Shown: positions 43,081 to 54,964, numbered from the stretch's first letter. The stretch is DNA of 64,000 bases from Megascapheus bottae (GCA_024803745.1 JANJXV010000025.1:15270341-15334340), one strand, 5' to 3'. Notes: generated by a model not told the origin, from the sequence alone. Numbers and translations: made by a program.

Positions 43081-43631
43081 TATATTCTGACTATTTACAA
43101 GGAAGAGACTTGCTTCCTGCCGAGGCACTTTCCCGGACAGTCAGCCTCCTGTCTGTTATTTTCTAGGAGGACAGTCTCACATCTAATTTTTGTAAAATTT
43201 TTAAATTCTGCCTGTGAAGGTCAAAGTCTAAAATTAATATTAAAAATAGCACAGGAGGCTCACATAATGGAAGATTATACCACACATTGTAGGCACTGGA
43301 GCAATATAGGTTTCTGTAATCCCCATGTCTCCTCTCTGAAAGAGGTTGCTTAGAGTAAAAGCTCTGGCATCAGTGAAAAAAAAAGATATTTAGCCAAAAA
43401 GGAAAAGACAATGGGAAACAGATTTCACCCTTGCTGAGACAAAAAAGTTACTTATGATATTCATAATTCCCCAAAAGTTTTCAAGAAAAGGAGTAAAAAG
43501 CTTGTGTTGGCTTGAATCAAAAACAAAAACAAAAAACATAAAACAGAAGAACAGAAGATCCATATTTGTAAGGAGAAAAGGTCCTGACTCAAATTTTTGG
43601 TAAACTAGCCTTATTATTTATTTACTTTTTA
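43081..43631. other. Unique sequence, no gene seen
   Basis: An A-rich stretch occurs at 43490-43560. Otherwise nothing was recognised. Confidence 0.4.
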
Positions 43632-43872
43632 TTCTTTTTTTTTTTTAGCTACTGCAGGTAATAGGGCTTGAAATTAGGACCTTACCCATTTGCTTAGCTA
43701 TTTTACTTGGGACTAGAATCCTACCACTTGAGCCATACCCCCACTTCCAGCTTTGCTGATTAGATAAAAAGACTCATGGATTTTCCTTCCCTGGGCTTTG
43801 CACCATGATCCTCAAATCTCAGCTACCTGAGATGATAGGATTACAGGTGTGAGTTAGTGGTGCCTGGTTTTA
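43632..43872 (-). mobile_element. B1-Geo SINE
   Basis: GGGCTTGAAATTAGGACC, CTACCACTTGAGCCATACC and GATAGGATTACAGGTGTGAG, somewhat diverged. Confidence 0.88.
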
Positions 43873-44429
43873 AACTAATCATTTAAATTTCTGATATACC
43901 AAAGATTATTATTGTACTTGTAGGATGCTAATAAGTAAACCTTACTTCTATACACAATAAATATAAAAAACAAAGGGAGAAAATAAAATCTTTCTTAGGT
44001 GCATCCTATTTGCATGTATAAAATCCTATCCCTGGGGAAGGTGGCCTCCAATGAAGCATTACAAACCACTAAGAAAAGCCAGGGCTTCTCCATTGTTCTC
44101 TCCAGCTGGGTCTTGTGTCTAAGAGGAAGCTCCTACAATGTCTGAGAATGACCAGGGACAAAAAAGAAAAGTCTGTGATATCCACACCAGCTGTCTCATG
44201 GAATACAGTAGTAGGAAGACTAAGACAGCCATGCAAAGGGCAAGATGTAGGGTCTTTTCTAACAATATCTATCTATGCACCTGTGCTTCTTTAATAAAAT
44301 TCCTTCATCAAACATAACAAGGACTCACACAATGGCATACTGCTTCCCAAAATGTCAATAAGTTGCTTCAACCTAGTGATTGTATTTCATGTGTTTTTTT
44401 TAAATATCCTTTTGGCTTGAATTGGATGC
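43873..44429. other. Unique sequence, no gene seen
   Basis: Nothing recognised. Confidence 0.35.
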
Positions 44430-44910
44430 TCACAGGTGTGGAAGAACTTACCTTTGCCAGCTATGGGGGCTTATCCTGGCCTAGAGGTGTCATTGCCTCC
44501 TGTCACCTGCAATGGAAGCTCTGGGCTTCCCTCTGAAGGAGAGACTTGGCTCACGTCATGGACATATGTGCCTGCCTGACTAAAGAAGCCAGGTGTGAAG
44601 CCACCTCATGTAAGAGAACATGCTGCTCAATGGGTCATGTGACTGGGCAAGCAGAAGCAGGTGTGCTGCTTGGCAGGCAGATCGCTAACCAGCCTCTGAA
44701 AGGATATTCATGGCTATGGTGTACTAACTGGATGCTCTTTGGTGAGCTCCTCCCAAGCCAACGAGGCTGAGCTCATGCCAAAGTTCTGCAGCTCCAACAT
44801 CAAGGACAAACTGCAAGTGGCAGCCAGAAAGCAGGGGGTCAAAGGCAACTCCAGAGTCTCCATGCTAGAGGAAACCCCTTAAAAACCAACCAGGCTCCAA
44901 CATTCCCCTC
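44430..44910. other. GC-richer unassigned block
   Basis: About 480 bases of GC-richer, repeat-free sequence with a 74-codon frame (44546-44770). Near its end, CCTTAAAAACC precedes a pyrimidine-rich patch. An unrecognised LTR or an exon relic are both possible. I cannot assign it. Confidence 0.25.
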
Positions 44911-45344
44911 TTTGCCCACTGAACAAATGTTTGTGGTGTTAGTTTCAGTATTTCAGAACATTTATCAACCTTCCCTCTCCTTGATCTTACTCCCCTCACC
45001 CCAGAACCTCAAGTTTCAGCTTTACTGGTATTCATTCTGTTAGACTGTAAAGTCGTCACAACTTTAAACTATCATGCCACTGGTGAGGTTTCCCACATTT
45101 TCTAAATATTATTATGTTCCATGGGCTTGGCCTGGAATTAGTTTTTCCTGAACCACAAGCAGATTGTTCTTGTTTAAAGGTTTCTGGAACTATCTAAAGA
45201 GTTACCATTGTATCTTTTCTCTGAAAAATCTCTAATATGGTATATATTAGAGATATAAATGATGGGATCTTAGTATGAAAAAAATACTATATATCAGTTC
45301 TCTTTCATTTATTTCTCTTGTTTTTATTATTGGAAATTTTTGGT
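44911..45344. other. Unique sequence
   Basis: Nothing recognised. Confidence 0.35.
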
Positions 45345-45497
45345 TTTTGGTTTTCGGCTTGGGGGCTTTTTTCCCCTTAGGTCTTCTTAGACTAGAACTA
45401 GATCTATAGCCCAGATTGGCCTTGAACTCCTTGTTTTCCTGCCTCAGCTTCCTAAGTGCTAGGATTAGAGGCCTGCATGCATCACCATATCTGGCTT
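45345..45497 (-). mobile_element. B1-like SINE monomer
   Basis: TATAGCCCAGATTGGCCTTG, CTGCCTCAGCTTCCTAAGTG and GCATGCATCACCATATCTGG are the reverse complement of a classic B1 monomer. No Geo or ID half is attached. Confidence 0.85.
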
Positions 45498-45647
45498 CAC
45501 ATGTCAATTCATATTGATCATACTTAGCTTTGCAAATGTGAATTTCTAATTCAGACCATTGTTGTTAAGGAGAGAAAAGAAACAAATTACTGATCTTTAC
45601 TACATTATGCTAAGTGACATTCTTGAAGAGCTAAAACTAAAGGAAGG

Positions 45648-45884
45648 AAGGTCAGGCACTTGTGGTTCATGCCTATAGTCCTAGTCATGTAGGACACTGT
45701 GATCTGAGGATTCTAGTTCAAAGCCAGTCCAGGTAGACAAATCTGAGAGGTTATGTCCAATTAACCATCACAAAGCCAGAAGTAGAGGTGGGGCTCAAGT
45801 GACAGAGCAGTAGCCTTGATCAAAAAAGCTCGAATTCAAGCAAAAAGCCTAAGGACAATGCCCCTGATTTCAAGTCCCAATTGT
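45648..45884 (+). mobile_element. B1-Geo SINE
   Basis: TTGTGGTTCATGCCTATAGTC, TGTCCAATTAACCATC and GTGGGGCTCAAGTGACAGAG. The Geo end is partly duplicated or rearranged before the CA tract. Confidence 0.9.
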
Positions 45885-45904
45885 GCACACACACACACAC
45901 ACAC

Positions 45905-45987
<83 letters not shown>
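45885..45987. repeat. (CA)n microsatellite, SINE tail
   Basis: About 103 bases of CA with a single CACG interruption, the longest CA tract in the window. It begins at the 3' end of the preceding B1-Geo. Confidence 0.97.
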
Positions 45988-45989
<2 letters not shown>

Positions 45990-46018
45990 GGTCCACAGGA
46001 CAAGAAGTCTGAGAATGC

Positions 46019-46208
46019 AGGGGCTGGGAGTTTGGCCTAGTAGTAGAGTGCTTGCCTAGCATGCATGAGGATCTGGGTTTGATTCTTCAGTACCACATAC
46101 ATAGAAAAAAGTAGTGGTGAGGCTAAAGTGGTAGAGCTCTAGCCTTGAGAAAGCCCAAGCACAGGCCCTGAGTTCAAGCTCCAGGACTGGTAAATTAAAA
46201 AAAATAAA
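46019..46208 (+). mobile_element. IDL-Geo SINE, young
   Basis: GGGAGTTTGGCCTAGTAGTAG and GAGTTCAAGCTCCAGGACTGG are clear. The perfect 11-bp duplication TCTGAGAATGC lies at 46008-46018 and 46209-46219. A small deletion shortens the Geo half. Confidence 0.96.
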
Positions 46209-46219
46209 TCTGAGAATGC

Positions 46220-47056
46220 TAAGACTCTAGGAAAGGCTTAAGAGTTTTATTCCCATATTACTTACAGATAAAGTAAATTAGAGATTAAGTAATTACATAA
46301 GGATAAGGTAAACTTACTTAAAGATGAAGTAATCCAACAAGATTCACAGTCACTACACTTCTCCAGTATCATATTTATAACCACAGATAAAACCAAGGAA
46401 CATTGACTCTTCCACTTGGAAAGACTAGAAGCTACCTAGGAAGCAAACACCACATGGCAGAGCCGTGGAATTATGCCCTGGTGCACACACAGAACTCTAG
46501 GGACCACAGGAAAAATCAGGACCCTCCAAAAGATAATGTAGAATGAGAAGGTGACTCGTGACTACATCACTTAAGATCTACTCAGATCCAAGCACATGAA
46601 GAGGCCAGAGGAAAATGTAGCCAAAGTTTGGTGAGGGGCAGGGGAACCTGAAATCAACCTAGGTCATAGAAATCAAGAAGAAACTCACATAGTATGATGA
46701 AATAAGATCTGAGCCTAAAATTGCTCATGGGATTCACAGACCTGTTGTCCTAAAATCTGGGGGATGAGTTTCTGACATCTACATAGAGAGAAGACAGACT
46801 GAGGACTTCATGTACTTGAAAGGGTAGAAATCGACATAGGATGACTATTTCAGCTCTACAAGAGGCCCCGGAAGAGATTCACTCACTGGGCTGGGCAAAC
46901 AGAAAAGAAAACTTGACATCTACAAGACAGGACAGAGTAAAGGGTTATTTCAAGCAGTCTGTGCCATGAGAAAGTTTTAAGTCTAAATCCACACTTTATT
47001 TAGTAGTTGTTACCTATGCTATGACCCTTATGCAAGCAAGAAAATCAACATCAACC
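46220..47056. other. Unique sequence, no gene seen
   Basis: Nothing recognised. Confidence 0.4.
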
Positions 47057-47287
47057 TGATGAGCTTGGTGTAGCTCACGTCTATAAATAGTAGCACTTTA
47101 GGAAGCTGAGATGGGAAGATTGCAGCTTGAAGCCAGGCCAGGCAGAAAAGTCCATGGCTGGATCAACAAAATCCCAGAAGAGGAACTGTGGCTCAAGTGA
47201 TAGGGAGCCAGTCTTGAGAAAAAAATAAAAACAAAGGGCAGAAGTCTACCCCTGAGTTCAAGCCCCATTACTGGCACACATAACACA
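47057..47287 (+). mobile_element. B1-Geo SINE
   Basis: GTGTAGCTCACGTCTATAAAT, ACTGTGGCTCAAGTGATAGG and GAGTTCAAGCCCCATTACTGG with a GCACACATAACAC tail. Confidence 0.9.
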
Positions 47288-47640
47288 AAAGTTCATGTTG
47301 AAACTTAGTTCTCAATGCAGTAGTTTCAGTAGTTAACTGATACCATGTTCTTGTGATTGGGAACAAGACCCTTCAGAAGCACCTACCCTACTTCTACCTT
47401 TTTCCCCTCTGTCCTTTGAGCCACATGAAGACTCAACATTCATCCTCCCTGCTGCACACAACAACCAGGAACTACCCTTGGAAGTTCTCCGCAGCCCTGC
47501 CCAGACACTGAACCTGTCTCCCTGTGGTTTTCGACTTTGTATTTTCCAGTGCTGTGAGAAATAAATTTCTAACATTTCTAAATCACTCAAGTCAGCAGTG
47601 CCCTGCAAAGCAGCATGAACAGATTAAGGTATCATATTAT
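47288..47640 (+). mobile_element. ERVL-MaLR-type solo LTR
   Basis: CATGTTGAAACTTAGTTCTC at the 5' side, GCCCAGACACTGAACCTG in the middle, and CAGTGCTGTGAGAAATAAATTTC with AATAAA at the 3' side are the wording of MST/MLT-type LTRs. A solo LTR with no viral genes. Confidence 0.7.
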
Positions 47641-48596
47641 CTGTTTCAGCGTGTTAATCTGAGAGCGATCCATGGTGAGTATCCACATTTGTTTTGGCTG
47701 TGTTGAAAATGAGTGTTCTGTTTCCCTTTCTGTGAAATGAAAGAAAAAAATATATAGTCTATGAGTACTCACTATTGGCGCTGCCCTAGGAACTATCCAC
47801 AACACGTGCCGTGTTCTCTACCTGCAAGGAGACAAGATCATCCTTGAGAAGAAGAGCTAAGCCCTTGTGAAGGAGGATGCCCAGGCTTGGGCCACAAATT
47901 CAAGCTTGAAGAAGAACCGTGCATAGAAAGGAGCCATTAGGAGACACAAACACGGATGAGCTAGCTCAGGGAGTAAAGGAAGAGACAACAACAAATGCTC
48001 AGATCTTGAATGTTAGAGTCCCTGAAGTCTGAGCCCAGGAGAAAGAACAGCCATAGAAGGTATGAGGAGGAAAGGGAGAGGGAGGGAGAGGACAAAGATG
48101 ATGCTCAGTGGTCACATGGGACAAAAAGATTCCCATACCAGAGTCTCCAAATGCCCCATAAACATTCATTTACATTTAGATTGTGCTGCTCTCTCTCACT
48201 CTTCTCCTGAAAGCTCTTTTAATAATCCAATTATCAAGAAAACCAACATGTCATTTCTAAGCCTTTTGTGGTTGGGGGGGTGGGAAAAGAGATTCCTCTT
48301 CCTCCACCTGCCCCCCACCCCAGGTAAATTCTCCTGTTTAGCAGAAAGCAGCACCCAGGAGCCTCTGCGTAGAAAGATTTGGTAAAAGCATCCCAGCACA
48401 CTCCAGAACAACATTGAAAATATTTGCCTTCTTCAATAGGGAAATGATAAAGATTGAAAAGGCAAATAATTGAGCTATTTCATTCATCTGTTAAGTATGG
48501 AAAGGACATGTTAGAGAAAACGTTCAGAAGGAAAAAGGTTGCTGAATGGCAACTTCTTTGTACAACTAATTAAAGATAATAATAATTACAATAATA
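47641..48596. other. Unique sequence, no gene seen
   Basis: Overlapping plus and minus frames of 66-107 codons lie near 48010-48414. None has a motif. Confidence 0.4.
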
Positions 48597-48632
48597 TACA
48601 TACATACATACATACATACATACATACATACA
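48597..48632. repeat. (TACA)n microsatellite
   Basis: Nine TACA units immediately 5' of a composite SINE whose nested member also ends in a CATA tract. Confidence 0.95.
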
Positions 48633-48716
48633 CAAATATTTACAGCATCAAAAAAAGAAAAAAACTTGACCCAAGTGTTAGGAGCTCACAGCTGTCATTA
48701 TAAAATATATGAACAG

Positions 48717-48900
48717 GGCTGGGAGTTTGGCCTAGTGGTAGAGTGCTTGCCTAGCATGCACGAAGACCCAGGTTCAATTTCTGAGTACCACACACATAGA
48801 AAAGCTGGCACTGGTGCTGTGGCTCAAGTGGTAGAGCGTTAGCCTTAAGGTAATCCCAAGGATGGCACTCAGGCCCTGAGTTCAGTCCCTAGGACTGGCA
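48717..48900 (+). mobile_element. IDL-Geo SINE, nested
   Basis: Close to consensus (GGGAGTTTGGCCTAGTGGTAG, GTGCTGTGGCTCAAGTGG, GGCCCTGAGTTCAGTCCC). Its tail is CATA repeats instead of poly(A). Confidence 0.95.
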
Positions 48901-48967
48901 AACATACATACATACATGCATGCATACATACATACATACATACATACATACATACATGCATACATAA
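48901..48967. repeat. (CATA)n microsatellite, SINE tail
   Basis: About 16 CATA/CATG units extending the tail of the preceding IDL-Geo. Confidence 0.95.
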
Positions 48968-49215
48968 AATGGCTGAGATTAGGAGAATCCTGGTTCAGAA
49001 AAGTCTACAAGATTCCATCTCTATGGAAGGAGGCTGGAGAGAGTTTCACATGCCTGTGATCTCAGCAGTGACAGAAAGCCCAAAGAAGGCAGAAATGAAG
49101 CTCTATCCTAAAATTAGCCAGTGGGGAAAGAATGTGACTGGAGGCATGGTTCAGCAGGATTATATCTGCCTAGCAATCATGAGGCAGTGAGTTCTAACTC
49201 TAGTACCACCAAAAC

Positions 49216-50309
49216 AAAGACAAGTAAAAGGAAGAAAAAACCTTGGTAAAACTTCTTGAAGATGGTAAAATGGGAATCTTTGAAATGACTGGAATTGGTT
49301 TATAATCCCAATGTGGTGACTTCTTAGCTTCTGGCTTTGGGATCAAAGATTCTAAACAAACAGAGCCAATGAGGCAATGAGTATGCATCTCCTAGGCACA
49401 AAGGAGACATTTGGTAATTGTACCTTCCTTCCTTTGAAGGGTGGGGATGATGATTTGAGGAAATCAATAGAGAAGCACCTATTAGGTTGGCACCAGACTA
49501 TAAGCATACCCACAGACTGCTGGGCAAGGAAAGACTGTTTTGCTAGCTCAATGCCTTGGAAGCTAGGAGCTTGGACCATGGGGTTATAGGTCAAGGGAAA
49601 GAAAAGCAAAAGGGGGTGGGAAGGAGGACAAAAAAAAAGGCAAGTGTTTCTTTACAAAGTGGGTCATTCCTGAAGATCCACTAAATTTATCCTTTCTTAA
49701 ATGTCAGTGCACTTTGTCTATTTCCTAAAATCCAAACCAAGTCTCAGCAGAAGGAAATGAAGGAAACAAACAAAAGGAATAGAAGAAAAACAATGAATAG
49801 CAACATTCCAGGTCCTGTATGCAACATGTCAGATCTTAATGACTAAGATTTCAGATAGCAACTTTCACATACAGCAAAATGTGGTAGACCCATGTTCTTG
49901 AGGTCCTGCTTAGCTAAGCAATATCTTCTCCAGCAGATGCTAAGAGTTCAGCAGCCCTTGGTGGTCTTCAGTCTACATTTTCCTTGTATCCAAAAGTCCA
50001 ACGGCTTCTTGTCTCACTCATTCTACACCCATCTCTGATGTAGGAAAGAAGTGTCCATCTTGGCGGGTATTTTGGGAGTGAGGAACATGAAGAAACTGGG
50101 ACACAGAGAACTTGGCCATGAAGCTTGAAAAGCTGCTCTTGGGAATCTTTGCATTTGCTAAGGGGTATAACTTGCTCTACCCTCACAGATTCCTAAATTC
50201 ATCATTAGTGAAAAATGCAATGAGTCTAAGTGGCTCACTATAAATGTTTGGATCAAGTATATTATGGATTTACAATTGTAGAGTTCCCCCAGAATATATT
50301 GCCATCCAT
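49216..50309. other. Unique sequence, no gene seen
   Basis: Antiparallel frames of 70 and 85 codons near 49350-49610 are unsupported. Nothing else was recognised. Confidence 0.4.
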
Positions 50310-50410
50310 GTTCTTTTCAGACCCTGACAACACTGTTGGAAGTAAGGCTGGGAAGATGGCAGCTTCCCTCCTTCACAGCTGAGAAATATGAAATTCAGGG
50401 AGTTTAAGTG
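50310..50410 (-). mobile_element. MIR-like fragment
   Basis: CCTGACAACACTGTTGGAAG ... TTCACAGCTGAGAAATATG ... CAGGGAGTTTAAGTG loosely follows the minus-strand MIR core. Confidence 0.4.
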
Positions 50411-52088
50411 TTTTTTCCCCTAGAACAACTGGCCCCCATCCCGTTGCCCATGCCATTCAAGCCCACTGCCAATTTTTTTGCTATAAAAATGCAATTGATT
50501 GTAAATTATTCACAAAATATGGTGTTTCTTTTTATGTCATTTTATTGTTTCCCATTTTTATCCCAAGTATTACATATTCATCACAGAAAATTTAGAAAGA
50601 ACAAATAAGTTTTTTTTTAAAAAAAGGAAAAATCCAGATCATCCATTCAGTTCACCGATGGATAACAGCTTAAGGAAAAGTAAAAGAACAATTTGCTACC
50701 ATCACCATGCTGATGGTCTAATCTACAGTCTCCTGAGGTGATGCAAAAGTGACAGAGTTCACGAAAAACAATTTTAAGTCCAAGACCACAATGCATGGTT
50801 TATTGCTGCCTTAGTGTGGAGCACTGGGCCAGTGGGTAAAAGAACGAGAGGAGTCACTTGTTTTAATATTGGAAGTGGCTCTGTAGATGGGGAATAGGTC
50901 AGTGGAAAGGGACCACCCTGCTGTTCCATAAAGGAAAGGAGAGGGGGCAGTAGCAAGAGACCTACTCTTGAGAGGCAGAACAAAGTGTAGAAGTGATCCT
51001 GAAGGGTCTCTGTCTATGTCATCAGGCCAGAAGGCCCTGGAAGTGACAGCAGGAGAGAAGAGGGAGATGGAGTTAGTGAGTCTATGGAAGTCACTTGTTA
51101 ATTCTCTCTTTTAAAAATATTTCCCTACAATTAGGAGGCAAGGTCTATGTGAGAAGATGAAGATGATATTGGAGTGGAGGGATTTGAGAAGAAAGGAGAG
51201 AGGCAAAACTGTCTTAGTGAATAAGAGAAACACCTACCATGAGGGGATCTTTGATGTCCTGAATTTTAGCCAACTGTGTGGGCAACGGCTGTGTAGGCAA
51301 GGAAATGGAGCAGACAATGAGTTGGGCTCCATCAAGCTTATGGTCAAACTATGACCATGAGGAAGGAGAGGAGCAAGGAAATGAATGGGTAAGAAGAAAG
51401 GGATCTGTGAAGCCACACCTCCCGTGGAAGATGGTTGGGGCTGGTCTAGGAAAGGATGTAGGCCAGAGAAATAAAAGTCTGGAATTGAGATGCCTTTGGG
51501 GGTCCTTCATTTCTCAGTCACTGGTCAAGGTCTAAGGTTTGACTTGAGGGAAGCTAAATCAGTCAGTGATAGAATCATTGGACAGAGAAAGTCAAGAAAT
51601 CAAGAGGCCAAAATACTAGAAATATCCTGAGTATGTATAATGAAATCATCAAGAATTAATATAGGGTAGAATTGGAAGGTATAATGTGAGATAGGGCTAC
51701 AATTCCAAAGAAAAGATCATTAACAACTGAAGGCCCTGGTGTCCTCTGTTGCTCTGAGTGTTGGAAACACTGCTGATTATTAGATTTTGGAACCCTGTCA
51801 ATCAAGGCACTTCAAGTGTGATGTTACCTAATTTGAAACTGTTTACAAAGAGAGATATTTTTCTCCCTCCATGGATAGGAAAGCAAATAAACAGGCAAAC
51901 CATATAAAAACATGTAATTCATATATTCCCAGCCTCTTCTGTTGAGAAAATTCGATTCTCTTGTCTATAGTTTCCTCTGAAGGCTGCCCAGCTTTATTTC
52001 TGCAGATATTTGAACTACCTGAACTTATAAAAGTTTAGTTTTTAGATTTTGGTAGGTTGGGTTAGTTTGAGAGCCTTTGCCCTAGAAT
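50411..52088. other. Unique sequence, no gene seen
   Basis: No repeat or domain was recognised in about 1.7 kb. The many short frames overlap on both strands. Confidence 0.4.
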
Positions 52089-52126
<38 letters not shown>

Positions 52127-52206
52127 ACTCTCTCTCTGACTCTCTGCCTCTCTCTGTCTCTCTCTCTCTCTCTGACTCTCTCTCTCTGACTCTCTGTCTC
52201 TCTCTG

Positions 52207-52257
<51 letters not shown>

Positions 52258-52266
52258 CTTTCTCTC

Positions 52267-52320
<54 letters not shown>

Positions 52321-52410
52321 CTCCTTCCCTCCACTCTGCTGCTGCTCTTTCTCTTCTCTCTTCCCTCTCTCTCTGTGTCTCTGTCTCTATTTCAGTCTCT
52401 GTCTCTTTCT
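52089..52410. repeat. (TC)n/(TCTG)n pyrimidine-rich tract
   Basis: About 320 bases of CT repeats with CTGT, CTGA and CTCA interruptions, the longest simple tract in the window. Not SINE-linked. The minus Arg/Glu-rich 69-codon frame is an artefact. Confidence 0.97.
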
Positions 52411-53379
52411 GTGTATGTAGATATAGATATCTACTAGTCTTTCTGGAATTTTAATGGAATGCTGAAGGTGTTTACGTAGCACCCTGTACCATGGTCAGAG
52501 TCGCCTCCTAACTATCTCTCCTCTACTAGAAGTTACTGAGATTTTCAGTGATCACACTGTCATGTGTCCTCTAGATTCTAGGATCTTTCCTTGAACTCAT
52601 TTAATTCAGAAGTCAGCTAATGAATTCTGAGAAGTTTTTATCTGTGCATTTGAGGGTCATTCCTGCCCTATATACCCAGTTACATCCAGGCTCAATGACT
52701 GGGACGCTGGCAGTACTGAGAGTCATCAAGAGATACCTTTCTGTTTGAGCTCCTTACTACCATTGCACAGTCAGGCCCCCTGTCCTGAAGAGGAAAACAT
52801 CTGCATGTGGCCATCACTCAATACCATGTCCTCCTTTCAAAAGCCAAAACCACTCCAAGCTTTTGCCTGTCAGTGTTTCTGTTTCCTATATTGCCATCAT
52901 TCGTGTCAGCAGAACAACTGCTTCATTCATAACAATTTCTCCTCTCAATCTGTGAGACCCATGTTTCTCCCTCTACTTAAAGCCTCACAGAAGTTACATC
53001 TACCCTTAAAGGTCTTATTTTGCCTCTATGGGATCCAGCCCTTTGTAGCAGGAGAGATGTCCAAGGGTGATGCTTCTTGAACTGAATCTGGGAGATGAAC
53101 AGGGATGGAGGATAAAATACAGCCAGGGAAACCCATGTACAAAGATGTCAGCCAAGGATACCTGGAAGGTCAGGGAGTGGCGATGAGTTCCCAGAAGGCT
53201 GAAGAGCTGGCCTATTGGGCATGGATGAGAAGAGAGCCTAACACTGTGGTTCTCAGTCCTTACATCAGCTGACTTGCAGTTTTCTCAAAGTAACACCGAG
53301 CACAGAGCACTCCAAGTATAGATGTGTTGACAGTTTCAACTCTTAAAGGGTTCATATGTGGTTTAAAAAACCAAATAAT
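52411..53379. other. Unique sequence, no gene seen
   Basis: A 111-codon frame (52745-53080) has no recognised motif. A MER5-like GTGGTTCTCAGTCC string near 53248 is too short to call. Confidence 0.4.
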
Positions 53380-53596
53380 GGGCTGGGAGTTTGGCCTAGT
53401 GGTTAAAGTGTTTGCTTAGCATGCACGAAGATCCAGGTTCGATTCCTTGGTACCACACATATAGAAAAAGCCTGAAGTGGTGCTGAGGCTCAAGTGGTAG
53501 AGCTCTAGCCTTGAGAAAATCCAAGAACAGTGCTCAGGCCCTGAGCTCAAGCCCAGGACTGGCAAAAAAAATAAAAAAAAATAAAAATAAAAAAAT
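53380..53596 (+). mobile_element. IDL-Geo SINE, youngest in window
   Basis: Near-consensus element with AGGTTCGATTCC, GGCTCAAGTGGTAGAG and an AAATAAAA-type tail. The 15-bp duplication AAAAAACCAAATAAT is perfect at 53365-53379 and 53597-53611. Confidence 0.97.
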
Positions 53597-53611
53597 AAAA
53601 AACCAAATAAT

Positions 53612-54419
53612 AACAATAAGTTCAGATTTTAATCTCTAAAAGACAGGAAGTGATCAAAGCATTTCCTACCACATGGATCAGAGAAGACACAATTGTACCT
53701 ATATGATAATGCATGAGGTAATCATGTTTTCCTCTTTTTAGACTCAGCAAGAATAAAGTGGGGTGTCCTATTGCTGGGATCAAGAAACCTGCGATCAAGA
53801 AAGGCAATTCAACCTCAGAATATGACTCATAAAGTTTTCTATCAACATATAACCTTCCTTGGTCTCAGTCATCAACATCAAAAATAGGACCTGAGCACAC
53901 AGTAGTTTCTGAAGAAATGCTAAGTAAGTGAATGAATCCAACCAAGGGAAATAAGATTCAATGAGGTTTGATATAGTTAACTGTCACCTCTTTTCAATAT
54001 GATTCCACACTTAATTGCTGTCTCTCTTTTAAAGCCTTTATTTATGTATTCTTAAAAGTTCCCTTTCAAACTCTAACCCCATTCAGAAAGCCTCTAGATT
54101 CTGCAAGCCTTCGTTCACCAAATTTATAGGAAAGACAATCTTGAACCATCTGGCGCCTATTTAATTTTTAACCACCTCTCCCTTGAAATATTTCTTTCTT
54201 CATTCTTATTTTGTCCTCAAAACTTGGCTATGAGCTAAACTGCACCATCTGTGACTTCCAGTAAATACAATTGTTGCTAATGAAATTACCCAGCTTCATC
54301 ATTTTGATTTAAATGCCTTGCCTGTTTTTTCCTCTGACCTTTTTGTTGCTGGCCATCAAACTCAAGCTTTTGTGAATTTAGATACATACATCCATGTAGG
54401 TCAGTCTTGAGGAATAAAT
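53612..54419. other. Unique sequence with possible L2 tail
   Basis: GGACCTGAGCACACAGTAG ... GTAAGTGAATGAATCC at 53886-53940 resembles an L2 3' end. The rest is unassigned and AT-rich. Confidence 0.35.
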
Positions 54420-54720
54420 CTTCTCTATGAAGCCCCTAGAACCTCAGCCAAGCCGGCTCAGCAGGCTGACATGGGAACTGGTGGCCAGAGCTGTGCAGAG
54501 AAATATGGATGGCCCTTATGCCGGTCCACTCAATGTGTGCAGGGCCCCAGGGCAGACCCCTACCATGTGACCAAGTGGCTGCTCGGTCTGGCTCTCTGGC
54601 CTCCCATTTGTTAGGATGCTGGTGATATTAATGAGTTGGGATGTTGGAGCCCATCCCTTGGCTTTTGGTGTCGGTTCCTCCCTGTGTACAATTGCTTGAC
54701 CTGATTGAAGAAAAAAGGAA
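54420..54720. other. GC-richer candidate regulatory block
   Basis: GC-richer island in AT-rich flanks, repeat-free, with E-box-like and GTACAATTGC-type strings and no coding pattern. Function is inferred from composition only. Confidence 0.22.
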
Positions 54721-54964
54721 GTTCAGATTCCAAACTTAGTCTAAGTAGGAAGAAAAAAAGAAAAAAATTTGGGGAAGAAGGAAGGTCTTTTTATTTTTCC
54801 CTGCCATGATCAACTCTTCTAGTTATATAGCACACCTTGGTTTTTGTTATCTCTCATGGAATGAGAGAAAAGGAATTAAATGTTTGTCCACTAAGTCATT
54901 CTTTCATAAAGTTGTCCACCCAGTTCAGCATATTTGATCATTAAAAACTTGGCCACTGTTATTA

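Larger units (their letters stand above)
48676..49215 (+). mobile_element. Alu-like dimer plus ID-like SINE, split by IDL-Geo
   Basis: Left scrap TTAGGAGCTCACAGCTGTC. The right part from about 48968 has a second 7SL-like unit (TTTCACATGCCTGTGATCTC) and an ID-like end (GCATGGTTCAGCAGG, GTGAGTTCTAACTC). The IDL-Geo and its tail lie between. Confidence 0.62.

Noticed and set aside
45885..45987. CRISPR-like or satellite array
   Set aside because: Simple dinucleotide repeat at a SINE tail. No spacers or longer repeat units.
52125..52334. Arg/Glu-rich 69-codon minus ORF
   Set aside because: Pure translation of the CT-rich simple tract.
53381..53460. tRNA gene suggested by perfect A and B boxes
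   Set aside because: The boxes belong to the ID-like left half of an IDL-Geo SINE with a tail and a target-site duplication.
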